Part shown: one piece after another, positions 33,358 through 43,000 of the stretch | How positions within the stretch are numbered: the stretch's first letter is position 1 | Layout: every line of letters begins with the position of its first letter | Source: Photobacterium gaetbulicola Gung47 | GTDB lineage: Bacteria; Pseudomonadota; Gammaproteobacteria; Enterobacterales; Vibrionaceae | Direction: 5' to 3' | DNA length: 64,000 bases | Assembly (NCBI GenBank): GCA_000940995.1 | Contig: CP005973.1 | Span: 930,001-994,000 of the forward strand | Made by a program: the position numbers and the translations under genes | The notes under the pieces: generated by a model | The model's database searches: none | What the model was told of the DNA's origin: nothing | What the model saw: only the letters and a program-made list of their open reading frames with translations

Positions 33358-35013
33358 ATGAAATCTTTGACTCTGCTTTCTCTCAGTATCGCCTCTGGCT
33401 TGCTGAGCTCGCCAGCACTACTGGCCGCAGAAGATATCGACAATGGCTACGAGGACTATACCATCAATCGAACTATTGCCGATTTAACAGCCGAAGAAAA
33501 ACAAATCGCTAACCGGATTATTTTCGGTTGCTACCTCGGTTGCCACCGTCCTGCAAAAGAAGAAGTGCCGGAGACCCTGAGCCCAAAAATCGAGGGGTTT
33601 GATCCACAGTACTTCTTCGATCAATGGGTGGACATGGATAACGAGCGCCACTCGGGAATTGCCTCACAAATGAAAGAAATCGTGTACGCGAACAGCCCGA
33701 GAGATATGGCCAATACCGCAATCGTGTTAAGCACTCGCACCATGAAGTATAACCCAATGGATCATGTACTTGAGAGCGAGGCCTTCCAGCGCGGCAAAGA
33801 AAAATACGACCAATCTTGTAAGATGTGTCATGGCGACCAGGGGGCAAGCACTCAAGCAGCCTATCCACCACTCAAAGGCCAGATGCCGACTTATCTGTTT
33901 GAACAGATGAATTCTTACCGCGATGGCAAGCGAATCAACCGCAATGCACCAATGATGGTGCCATTTGCCAAAATGTACTCAGAGGATGACTACAAAGACA
34001 TCATTGCCTATGTCACCGGCCAGGAAGTAAAACTGATCGAGCGCCGTGAGTTCATCACCGGCATCGGCATGCCTGCCCCAGAAGGGTTTAAGCTACCAGA
34101 TACCGGTCAAATCCAGCAGTTCACCGATATTCCGAACGAGGACTCTGATAACCCTCAAAACCCGCTCAGTTATACGATCAGTAAATCTGGCAAGGTGACC
34201 CTAGATAACAACACCAAGCTCATGTGGGAGCGTGATGCCTCGCGCATTTGGATGACAGCGGTTGAAGGCCAGCAGTATTGTGACAACCTGGAACTCGACG
34301 GCTATACCGACTGGCGCTTCCCGCTGATGAAAGAGCTACAAAGTATCGCTGATATGGGTAACTTCCGCCCTGCTATTGATATGGATGCATTCTTGAATAT
34401 GCCACGACAGAACTCGGGGATCTGGACCTTCCCTGTCAGTGATCATCCCGATCACGCTTGGCACATTGGTTTCCCCGACGCCCATATTATGGGCCAGCAC
34501 ACGGCGTCTACCAAGCTGGTACGCTGCGTTCGCGCCGACAACGGTGCGGCATATCACAACATGAGTTACGTCGACAACGCTGATGGTACGGTTACAGAAC
34601 AAGTCACTAACCGTATGTGGCAACAGAAAATAGACTATACCCGCAGAAACTGGGAAGACTCACTGCAGTACTGCAACAACCTCGAGCTGGCAGGCTATGA
34701 CGACTGGCGCCTGCCAAATATCAAAGAAGCTGTTTCTATCGTCAACTACAACAAAACATCACCGTCAATCGACGAAGAGTTTTTCCCGGATACCCCGGTG
34801 AAATATTTTTTCTGGACCAGCACCTCCGATGTTGCCGGCCCGACCCTGCACGTTCGTCCACTGGGGTTACGCAAGAAAGATCAATCTCCCGAACAGCTTG
34901 ATCTGCGCAATACCACCGACAACGAAGCATGGGCGCAAGGCTATATGATCGGTTCGGGCCTGGGGATGCAAAAAGACACGGAATTCTACAGCCGTTGTGT
35001 TCGCACCCCTTAA
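33358..35013 (+). CDS. Cytochrome c with two DUF1566 domains
   Basis: 551 residues: a signal peptide (SLTLLSLSIASGLLSSPALLA), then two haem-binding domains, then two tandem DUF1566 (Lcl_C-like) domains. The haem sites are CYLGCH (an unusual C-x3-C-H, residues about 58-63) and CKMCH (about 155-159), the latter in a cytochrome-c4-like context (KGQMPTYLFEQM). The DUF1566 repeats begin near residues 285 and 415: 'YCDNLELDGYTDWRFP' and 'YCNNLELAGYDDWRLP', each ending with Arg-Cys-Val-Arg (RCVR). DUF1566 occurs in secreted or surface proteins and its role is unknown. Ends in front of a terminator at 35023-35046. Confidence 0.85.
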   Translation: MKSLTLLSLSIASGLLSSPALLAAEDIDNGYEDYTINRTIADLTAEEKQIANRIIFGCYLGCHRPAKEEVPETLSPKIEGFDPQYFFDQWVDMDNERHSGIASQMKEIVYANSPRDMANTAIVLSTRTMKYNPMDHVLESEAFQRGKEKYDQSCKMCHGDQGASTQAAYPPLKGQMPTYLFEQMNSYRDGKRINRNAPMMVPFAKMYSEDDYKDIIAYVTGQEVKLIERREFITGIGMPAPEGFKLPDTGQIQQFTDIPNEDSDNPQNPLSYTISKSGKVTLDNNTKLMWERDASRIWMTAVEGQQYCDNLELDGYTDWRFPLMKELQSIADMGNFRPAIDMDAFLNMPRQNSGIWTFPVSDHPDHAWHIGFPDAHIMGQHTASTKLVRCVRADNGAAYHNMSYVDNADGTVTEQVTNRMWQQKIDYTRRNWEDSLQYCNNLELAGYDDWRLPNIKEAVSIVNYNKTSPSIDEEFFPDTPVKYFFWTSTSDVAGPTLHVRPLGLRKKDQSPEQLDLRNTTDNEAWAQGYMIGSGLGMQKDTEFYSRCVRTP

Positions 35014-35022
35014 CCGACTCAG

Positions 35023-35046
35023 GCCACCCAGCTTGGGTGGCTTTTT
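35023..35046 (+). terminator. Rho-independent terminator inside the cytochrome operon
   Basis: Stem GCCACCC (35023-35029) with GGGTGGC (35035-35041) and five T. It splits the eight genes into two groups of four, so the second half either depends on read-through or has its own promoter. Confidence 0.75.
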
Positions 35047-35073
35047 GCCAACCTTAGGTTCAGGAGCTCTACC

Positions 35074-36174
35074 ATGACCTTATTAATGCGCAAGCTTACA
35101 TTGTGTTTTCTAGCCGTATTCGCTGTTTGTAGCAATGCAGAACTGCCTCGCTATGACGACGGTGCCCGTTGGGCATTCATCTCTGAAGCCGATTCAAAAC
35201 ACATTGCCGTCGTTGATACATTCAAATATCAGTTGGCGGACAGACTTGAACTCAAAGCGGTACCCACCGAACTTGTAGTTTCTGACGTGCAAGATGTACT
35301 GGTTTATATCGATGGCGTCAGTAATAAAGTCTTTAGCTATGATTTGATAACGCACACCCACAGTGAAATGGCTTTAGAACGGGTGCCCCACTCGATCGTT
35401 TTCCATTCGGATGGTGCGCAATTGGCCGTTGCAAGCCAAGATCGCATTGACATCATCAAGCCATTGAAACAGGAATATGTTGCCTCAATTGAAGGCATCA
35501 AGTCACCATTTAGCATGAACTTTGACAATGGTGGCTATAACCTGTACATCACCGAAGCCAAAACAGGTAACACACTGATTTACAGAAACCACGACGGCCA
35601 ACAGACCCACATTCAGCTGGGAGAAGGCAACGTATCGGCACTGACTCTTTCACCTGATGCGCGGCTGGCCCTGGTCTCGGACCATTCAACCAACTCCGTT
35701 TTCGTATGGGATCTCTTTAACGAGGCACCCTATAAATCGTACCCGATGACAGCCAAGCCCTGGCGCCCTTACGTCAGCTCTGATTCCGAACACATGATAT
35801 TTGTCGATGACAATGGCCTAGCCCAGATCGTCAACACTTGGTCTGGAGAAACAGTGAATAATTTCCAATTCAAGCAGGCGCCCAAATCGATTCGCACCGG
35901 CTGGTTAGAAACCATTGGGATTGTCGAAAGCGAAAAATCGCTAAACATCTTTGAGCTAACCAAAGCAAACAAAGCGACCTCACTTGCCCTTAAACATCCC
36001 CTCAACGAGGTCGTGGTCGTTTCTGATTCCAAAACCCTGTTTGCGACCCAACAAAACAGCAGTGATTTGTTTATCTACGATATACGCCAAAACAAACTGC
36101 TGCCGGCTATTAACACCGGTCTTAAACAGCCCCAGCATATTGTTATGGGGATCACCAACACCATTTGTCACTAA
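35074..36174 (+). CDS. Secreted beta-propeller (YVTN/NirF-like) protein
   Basis: 366 residues. A signal peptide (LTLCFLAVFAVCSNA) is followed by about seven propeller-like repeats of the YVTN type (WAFISEADSKHIAVVDTFKYQ, later LTLSPDARLALVSDHSTNSVFVWDL, IFVDDNGLAQIV, LFATQQNSSDLFIYDI). Such folds occur in NirF, in methylamine dehydrogenase heavy chain and in other periplasmic electron-transfer enzymes. Whether this one binds a cofactor cannot be told from sequence. AGGAG before ATG. The start of the second half of the operon. Confidence 0.75.
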   Translation: MTLLMRKLTLCFLAVFAVCSNAELPRYDDGARWAFISEADSKHIAVVDTFKYQLADRLELKAVPTELVVSDVQDVLVYIDGVSNKVFSYDLITHTHSEMALERVPHSIVFHSDGAQLAVASQDRIDIIKPLKQEYVASIEGIKSPFSMNFDNGGYNLYITEAKTGNTLIYRNHDGQQTHIQLGEGNVSALTLSPDARLALVSDHSTNSVFVWDLFNEAPYKSYPMTAKPWRPYVSSDSEHMIFVDDNGLAQIVNTWSGETVNNFQFKQAPKSIRTGWLETIGIVESEKSLNIFELTKANKATSLALKHPLNEVVVVSDSKTLFATQQNSSDLFIYDIRQNKLLPAINTGLKQPQHIVMGITNTICH

Positions 36175-36183
36175 GGAGCAGGT

Positions 36184-36753
36184 ATGCGTTTACTCGTTTC
36201 CTATTTTGTTCTTACCCTATTAACACTAGGCATGCTGCCCCCGGTTGCTGTGGCAAAGCCACTCACGTTCGAACTACAAGAGCATGACCTTGGCACCGTT
36301 ACTGAAAAAAACTGGCCCGATAAGTACCTGCTGATAGGCGTCGGTTACACCAGTTGCCCAGATATTTGCCCCACCACCGTGATTGACTTGGCAACAGCCG
36401 TCCATACATTGGGTGACAAAAAAAACGCGGTCGTGCCTATTTTCATCTCCGTGGATCCCAAACGTGATACCGTCGAAAACATGGATCTGTATGTCAAATA
36501 CTTCGATCCCAAAATGGTCGGCTTGGTCGGTAGTTTCGAGCAAACACGAGCTGCGGCCAGAAGCCTAAAAGCCACTTTTGGCTATTCACTGGAGGGGAAA
36601 CCGATTTATCCCCCTTTGCCGAACCACTACGAAGTGTTCCACTCCGCGTACATCTATTTCTATGGCCCAGATCGCGAGCTGATCGATGTATACGGATACG
36701 GCGTGGGCGGCGTCAAGATTGGCCAGAGCTTAAAAAGGCACCTCGATGAATAA
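36184..36753 (+). CDS. SCO1/SenC/PrrC-family copper-insertion protein
   Basis: About 189 residues, thioredoxin fold, with a signal peptide (MRLLVSYFVLTLLTLGMLPP). The copper-binding CxxxC is in TSCPDICPT and the conserved His in NHYEVFHSAYIYFYG. SCO proteins load CuA centres (for example of oxidases or nitrous-oxide reductase) together with PCuAC and a thioredoxin. The stop codon overlaps by eight bases the start of the next, TlpA-like gene. Confidence 0.92.
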   Translation: MRLLVSYFVLTLLTLGMLPPVAVAKPLTFELQEHDLGTVTEKNWPDKYLLIGVGYTSCPDICPTTVIDLATAVHTLGDKKNAVVPIFISVDPKRDTVENMDLYVKYFDPKMVGLVGSFEQTRAAARSLKATFGYSLEGKPIYPPLPNHYEVFHSAYIYFYGPDRELIDVYGYGVGGVKIGQSLKRHLDE

Positions 36754-37219
36754 AATTGCCTTTTTGTTCGGCTCGCTAGTGCTAACCGCGATAGCCAACG
36801 CCAGCCAGTGCCCAGCTCCAGACGGCTTTATCGCAACGGATGGCTCGCAAAGATGGGAAAGCAATACTAAGCCTGTCACACTGGTCAATTTGTGGGCCGT
36901 ATGGTGCCCGCCTTGCCTAAAAGAGCTGCCGATGCTGGACAGTATTGCCAATAGTAATACCTATGCTATCGATACCATCCACCTGGGTGATGTTCCGGAT
37001 AGTGTCGACGTTAGATTCAAACAGTTACAGATCAAACATCTACCGAAGACAATAGAACCCGATTTGGCTTTGCTGCAACAACTTGGCTTTCAAGGGTTAC
37101 CCGCCAGTTTTGTGGTGATTGGCAACCGAATAGTGTATCGCTACTCCGGGTATATCAACCAAGAAGCCGAGTTCATCAGACACTGGCTGCAATGCTTAAG
37201 CAAGGAGAATACACAATGA
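36746..37219 (+). CDS. TlpA-like periplasmic thioredoxin
   Basis: 157 residues; signal peptide (MNKIAFLFGSLVLTAIANA), then a thioredoxin fold with WCPPC in LWAVWCPPCLKELPML and the cis-Pro region LPASFVVI. In bacteria TlpA reduces SCO/PCuAC-type chaperones so that they can bind copper. Start ATG 36746 overlaps the sco stop; the TGA stop overlaps the next ATG (ATGA, 37216-37219). Confidence 0.9.
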   Translation: MNKIAFLFGSLVLTAIANASQCPAPDGFIATDGSQRWESNTKPVTLVNLWAVWCPPCLKELPMLDSIANSNTYAIDTIHLGDVPDSVDVRFKQLQIKHLPKTIEPDLALLQQLGFQGLPASFVVIGNRIVYRYSGYINQEAEFIRHWLQCLSKENTQ

Positions 37220-37536
37220 AGAAAGTAGTGGTGGCAGCCATAACTTGCCTTTCAGTTTCGGCATTCGCTTCTGTGGAAACAGAATCCGGTAGGCAATTAT
37301 ACCTCTCACCAGGTAAGGGCGGCTGTGCAACTTGTCATGGGGAGACCGGTAACGAGCCGGTCATGCCGATGTACCCGAAGATTGGCGGGCAGATGGAAAT
37401 GTATCTGATTAACCAGATGCAAGACTACAAGCTCAAGAAGCGGAAAAACGGGTTATTTGTCCCAATGGAAGTAGCAATGGAACACTATAGCGATGAAGAT
37501 ATCCTCCAGATTGCCAAATACCTGGCGTCATTCTAA
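37216..37536 (+). CDS. Monohaem class I cytochrome c
   Basis: 106 residues. Signal peptide (MKKVVVAAITCLSVSAFA), then a haem-binding CATCH in KGGCATCHGETGNEPVMPMYPKIGGQMEMYL and a Met-rich C-terminus (candidate axial ligand in FVPMEVAMEHY). Cytochrome c553/c4-like small electron carrier. Start ATG 37216 with AAGGAG eight bases upstream; it overlaps the stop of the TlpA-like gene. Last gene of the operon. Confidence 0.9.
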   Translation: MKKVVVAAITCLSVSAFASVETESGRQLYLSPGKGGCATCHGETGNEPVMPMYPKIGGQMEMYLINQMQDYKLKKRKNGLFVPMEVAMEHYSDEDILQIAKYLASF

Positions 37537-37915
37537 GTACAGCTAAACCAGGCTTAAAGAGTAGATCATTTACATAGCCCCAAGATAATGAAACAGCTTG
37601 GGGTTAGATCCGATTCCAATAACACGCATTATTCACGCCACAGAATAACCATTCAAAATATTTTGTATATCCCCGGTAAATTTTCATACCAACGTGATAA
37701 GTTAGTCATAAAAATGACTGAAACAAAATCAACATAACTCTTTGTTTACACTCAATTTGATCTGAGCCAAGTTCTTACATTTCACACTGCTTTAGATTGT
37801 GATTAAACGTTAAGTAACAAGCCAACAACCATTTTGTGCAAATTATTGCTTATCAATAACGGACATCATTATGCCTTAACCGTTTTAGCATAGTGAAATC
37901 TCAAGGAGTTTTCGG
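37537..37915. other. Intergenic stretch after the cytochrome operon
   Basis: 379 bp. A hairpin CCCCAAG / CTTGGGG at about 37579-37605 may end the operon, though a U-tract is lacking. A sequence near 37757-37770 (TTGATCTGAGCCAA) matches half of an FNR/CRP-type site (left half only). The remainder is AT-rich and holds the promoter of the next gene. Confidence 0.4.
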
Positions 37916-38272
37916 ATGGACAAACCCTCGCAGTCGCTAACCCAAACCCTCTCTTACTTAAAGTTATGCACCTCCCAAATCATCTCTAGCCAACTTTCAG
38001 TTTCTCAAGCGGGTTCAGCAAAGCACATTAATGACCTCATTTCACTCGAATCAATTGAGTTGGATCATGCCAATGAGCAAGTCACCGAGCTACAGAAAAC
38101 ATTATTTCGCGCATTACATGCACTAGAGGCTGGGCAATCTGACATGGTTCATGATGCACTTATCGACGCGATTGAACAGATTAATCACGAGTTAACCGTC
38201 CCAAAGAAAAAGGGCTTGTCCAATGCAAGTGTAGGTAATGAGGAATTGAGTGATCCTGCGTTAGTTGGCTAA
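37916..38272 (+). CDS. Hypothetical protein, 118 residues
   Basis: Mostly helical, with no signal peptide, membrane segment or motif that I recognise. It is rich in Gln, Ser, Glu and Leu, with a probable coiled coil (ISLESIELDHANEQVTELQKTLF). A strong ribosome site (AAGGAG, seven bases before ATG) and a terminator behind it support it as a real gene. Confidence 0.6.
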   Translation: MDKPSQSLTQTLSYLKLCTSQIISSQLSVSQAGSAKHINDLISLESIELDHANEQVTELQKTLFRALHALEAGQSDMVHDALIDAIEQINHELTVPKKKGLSNASVGNEELSDPALVG

Positions 38273-38371
38273 GACCGTATTTACAGCAAAACAACCTGAA
38301 TTTTAATAACTATAACTGGGCGGCTTTTTCTTTGTAAACAAGCCGCCCCCCCAAAAGCCAACGTGGAATCT

Positions 38372-38410
38372 GCCGGATACCTTCGTCCTGTCGGTATCCG
38401 GCTTTTTTTT
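38372..38410 (+). terminator. Terminator between convergent genes
   Basis: Stem GCCGGATACC (38372-38381) with GGTATCCGGC (38393-38402) and eight T. A second inverted repeat (GGGCGGCTT at 38318-38326 with AAGCCGCCC at 38340-38348) lies just before it. Confidence 0.85.
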
Positions 38411-39686
38411 ACATCAGCCACTTCCACCAGACAAACACAGCAAGGAAGCCAAACAAATAGCTCAGGCCAACCCATGACAACACTTTCATCGATTTAGACC
38501 ATTGTAAAGCTTTGGGCAAATCAGTTTTAGAAACCAATTGGTAGTTAAGCAAAGCAAAAATTGGCGTCGTCATAAAAGCCATTACCATAGCAAAATCAAG
38601 CATTGGCATTAGCGCTGAGCTGAAGAACAAGATGATCCCCATGGCAGAGGCCGCGGTAAACAACATCCAGCCGTTATGGAATGCACGCTGACCAACCGGT
38701 TTGGATTGAAGCAGTGACTGAGCTTCGGCCAGAGAACGGGCATAACCGTCAATCACGGTAATGGTACTACCAAAGATACAGAAGAAAGCCACAACCGCGA
38801 TCAAGTAACGCGACCACTCACCGATCGTTGATGCGTACATACTGACTAATTGATGTGAAAAACCAATACCTGATGCTTTTAGCTCTGTGCCGCTGCCATG
38901 CAATACCAGCGCCCCGAGAGAGAGAAAGACAATTGCCAGGATAGCCGTACCGATATAACCGACGTTGAAATCAAACAACGCTGACTCGGGTGTGACCTGT
39001 TGTTCTTTTCGTTGGCTCTTTAGCCACAGCGATGTTAGACATGAAATTTCAATGGGCGCAGGCATCCAGCCCATCATTACAACAATAAAGCCAATAGCCG
39101 CCAGCGACCAAGCTGAGGGTGCTTGGAAATCAGCCGGTGCCACACTCCCCTTTCCCGCAGCAATAACCACGGCTGATAGCGTGGCTATGACCAGCACTGA
39201 CATGATGACCTTTGACAGGCTGTCCAACGCCTTATAGTGGCCAGCCATCAAGATAACCAAACAAGCGACAACCACTATGCCGGACAATACAGGCAGAGAT
39301 AAGCTAAACGGTAAGAAGTACCCCAACAGGCTGGCACTGAACAATAATAATGCGGCTGTGTTGACGACGCCAGAAATCAAGCTTAACGCGGTAAACACCC
39401 ATAAATAGCCGCGGCCCATACCATCATAACCTTGAACCAAACTATTGCCTGTCCCCATAGTGTACTGAACGCCGGCACGAAAAAATGGATATTTCAAAAG
39501 GTTTACCAGCAAAATCAGAGCGGCAAGCTGCCATCCATATATTGCACCGGCTTTGGTCGATGCCACTAAGTGGGAACCGCCGACGGCTGCCGTTGCCATC
39601 ATTATGCCAGGGCCTAATGAACGAATAAGTCGGTGTAATGGCAAGGGGCCTGAGGAGTTCGGTTGTATTGGAGTTGTGTCAGACAT
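38409..39686 (-). CDS. Divergent NRAMP-family transporter
   Basis: About 425 residues, 11 or so membrane segments. The start is ATG 39686 with AGGA upstream; GTG 39692 is also in frame. The family pattern is kept (GPGIMMATAAVGGSHLVASTKAG in TM1, GWMPAPIEIS in TM6). But the TM1 metal-binding motif DPGN is replaced by GGSH and the TM6 MPH by MPAP, so the canonical divalent-metal site is lost. It may carry a different substrate. Belongs to the DPGN-less subgroup seen in marine bacteria. Confidence 0.8.
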   Translation of the reverse strand: MSDTTPIQPNSSGPLPLHRLIRSLGPGIMMATAAVGGSHLVASTKAGAIYGWQLAALILLVNLLKYPFFRAGVQYTMGTGNSLVQGYDGMGRGYLWVFTALSLISGVVNTAALLLFSASLLGYFLPFSLSLPVLSGIVVVACLVILMAGHYKALDSLSKVIMSVLVIATLSAVVIAAGKGSVAPADFQAPSAWSLAAIGFIVVMMGWMPAPIEISCLTSLWLKSQRKEQQVTPESALFDFNVGYIGTAILAIVFLSLGALVLHGSGTELKASGIGFSHQLVSMYASTIGEWSRYLIAVVAFFCIFGSTITVIDGYARSLAEAQSLLQSKPVGQRAFHNGWMLFTAASAMGIILFFSSALMPMLDFAMVMAFMTTPIFALLNYQLVSKTDLPKALQWSKSMKVLSWVGLSYLFGFLAVFVWWKWLM

Positions 39687-39692
39687 AATCAC

Positions 39693-40078
39693 ATCCTGAT
39701 GATTTTTTATGAGATAGCCTCATTTTGTCTCAGGTTTGTCACAAACATTCAACCTGGCCAAAACCATCAATAAGATGATTACGCCATTACAAGACCAAGA
39801 CTTAGTGAATAGTAGCAAACCACCCCTATTGCACTTTTGTGATATCAGGTAAACCCGCGCAAAAAAACAATAAAAAAATCACAGCAATTCAGCAACTTCA
39901 GAACATGACACTATTTTATCCTGGCTAAGAACCATCACCACAATTCAGTAGAATCATCCAGCCTTGAATTCTGGTTGAAGTAGTTGATTTATACAATATT
40001 TCTCCCAAGCTTCAAGCTAGCGTTTATGCTTATAAATAGCCACGAACCCATTTTTGCTGGTTAGAATTTCAATCCTAT
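39693..40078. promoter_or_regulatory. Divergent regulatory spacer, NRAMP-like gene and ydbH
   Basis: About 390 bp, AT-rich. Promoters for both sides must lie here. I see no clear operator, repeat or RNA structure. Confidence 0.3.
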
Positions 40079-43000
40079 ATGAATAACGCTGTAGGCAAAA
40101 AAAACACAACGCCGCCCTCGAAGCGCAGCCGCTACCGCTATGTCCGACTGTTGACCTATGGCGTGTTTTTCCTTGTCTTCACAATTGTCATCCTTGCCGT
40201 TTTCATCCCTCCTTGGCTGGCTTCGAAAGGGATAGAGATCAATGCGATTTCCGGCATTCACATTGGCAAGCGCATTCAAATTGATAGGGTCTCGATCGCC
40301 GTAAACAAAACAGCGATTACCATCAGGAAACTCACTCTCGAGCACTTTTCAGATGACCAAAGTGCCATTTCAACATCGTCTTGGCGCTTGCTGTCGCCGC
40401 ATACAGTTGTCCGGTTAGCTCCCGAAATTCAACATGCACTTAAGCCCCACGGCCTCATTATTAATGACATTCACTTCAGCAACACCACTTTTAACTTAAC
40501 AGATCTTTCAGCGCCATATGTGTTCAGTGCACATAGCCAGCAGGCTTCAGTCACCCTCGAAAACACAGTAGGCAGTCGCATGCCGCAGCTAGTAAACAAT
40601 TTACAGCTGGTCCTTACCACAGAACCATTCGTCACGCTTACCGGGATCATCGATGCCGCCAAACTCAACATCTTTCTGCCCCAGGATATTGGCCAAAACA
40701 GCTATCCGATCGAGTTAAGCAAAGGGCATTTTTCACTGAGTTGGCAAAATGGTAAAACTCCCTTGGCCGTCCATCTCGACGCCCTGACACCGCTATGGCA
40801 AACGGAAATAGATAAATTTCAACAGACAGGCCATGATATCGCATTGACTGTCGACCTCAACCAACCAAGCCAGAGTATGCGCTTGCAGGCCGACGTATTA
40901 CGCTTTGCCCAGCCGACAGAGCTGCCTGAGTTTCTGGAAAAACCCGACGACGCCCATGAGGGCTTGCATTTAGGCCATGCCATTGCGAATTTGGCGCAGC
41001 TCCCATTAAAGCACCTAAAGGTCAGCCACTTCACCTACGGTAACCTGATCATTGATGCCAAACTGGTATTGGACACTCCCAGGGTTCGGCACAACAGGCC
41101 TGATAAACAAGCCGAGCTACGGTTGATCGGCAAGGCTCTGGGACCAGAACAACCTTACGATATTGATGTAATTATCAAGCACCGTACTCTCGAAGAGGCA
41201 GAGTTCACCGGTACTGTTATCGGTCCAAGAGGCAACCAGCTAGATTGTAACGCCGACATCAGCTTCATTAGCCCGTTACCCAAAACATTTCGGTGTGAGG
41301 CAAACTTCAAACACACCCGGGATCTCACCGACAGGCTCAAGCTTTACGATATACCAAGCGCAAAATTAACAAAGCCTATCATAATCTCTGCCAGTCAAAG
41401 AGCACTGACTTTCAAGAATGACAGCCCCGAAAACAAAAGTGACCCTCTCCATTTCCATGATGTCGAGCACGTCCGTTATACCATCGACGTCGCTCTACCT
41501 GAGCAGGTCAATGTCGAGCTCAATCGCTTTGCCTTCGAGCATCCATTATTGGCCCAAAATGCGACATCGAAATCATCCCTTGCTGTACTTGAGCTCAACA
41601 CCGATGGCACTCTGACATTCAATGCCGACTACCGTGATGGCAGTATTGCTTTAGGACTGGACAAAAGCACTGAACAACTCCACTTCCGTAATGACAAACT
41701 AGGCTATAACTTGAAGCTTGATTTCTCGGCCCTCCACTGCCTCATACCCTTTATCGACAGCAACGAAACGATACAGTGTCACGCAAAAAGCATAATTAAC
41801 GCGTTAGTTCCACAGTTATTTCCGACCCCTGCGGTGAGTATCCATAACAGTCGAATCCAGTCGGTGATTGAAGGCAATTGGTCTGGTGAGCAAATTGAAT
41901 TCCAGCTCAATGATTCCCAGCTCATCATCGATAAAATACGCATTGAGCACAGTGGTGAATGGCTCGAAGCTGATGCCGAAAACATCACGATAGAAGCTCA
42001 GATGGTAACCATCAAGCAAGATTTCAAACTTGACAAAACCACGGGTTTTTTTATTTCTACGGACGTTAACCACCCGATCAGAGTTAATGCCGACAACCTT
42101 GCTGCACTTAAGTTGATCACCCCAGAAGGTACCTCTGAAGCTGAAATTACAGCCATGAGGCAAAAAGAAAATATTAACCAATTACCCGTGCAACGTTATA
42201 GCGGTCAGCTGTCAGCGGTGCTCTCAAAGCTGGATTTAAAACTAGCAATCAAGCCTGAGCACTCGGCTGAGTTTCTTCTCACCACCGACTATCAAGCCAG
42301 CATCACGGTCAATCAAAATAATCAGCGCCTGCCCGGTTTAATGACTAATGGTGTACTGACTGTAGATCCAGTGAGGTCGAGCTTCAAAGGCGAAATCTTA
42401 AACAAGCGCCATACCAAACTGTTTGTCTATACCATTGAATATCTGATACCTCAGCAACAAGCCAACATAGAGTTACACCGTAATGATATTCCATTTTCCA
42501 GCAAGCAATCTTTGAAAAAGCATTACCTGCCCAAATTGCCCTTGGATCATGATATACACTCGGGTTCACTTGGCTTCGAAGCGAATCTCACGGTCCGTGG
42601 CGATCAATGGTCAGGTCAGATCAGCCTGTTTACCCACAATTTAAGTGGTTATGTCCATGATATTCATTTCGCCGATCTCAATGTCTCCCTGTCTATAGAC
42701 ATCTCCAATCACGGTGTCCGGTCACGTCAACCTATCAGCCTTCATGTCAGCTACCTGCACGCAGGAATACTATTGGAAAACCTGTATGCCATGCTGGAGT
42801 TCGACAGCCAAAAACCATATTACAAACTCTATAGGGGCAAAGCTTATTTGCTGGGTGGGGACATCAGTATTCACGACATCGCCAGCGACTCCCTGTCCAA
42901 TATTCCCACCGTGCCCATCCAGGTCCATGGCATAAAATTGCCAAAACTCATTGAGGCTGTTGCGGCTGATGATATCGAGATGTCCGGAGTTATCGACGGT

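Noticed and set aside
37757..37770. FNR-like site near the gene at 37916
   Set aside because: Only one half of the palindrome matches, so I do not list it as a site.
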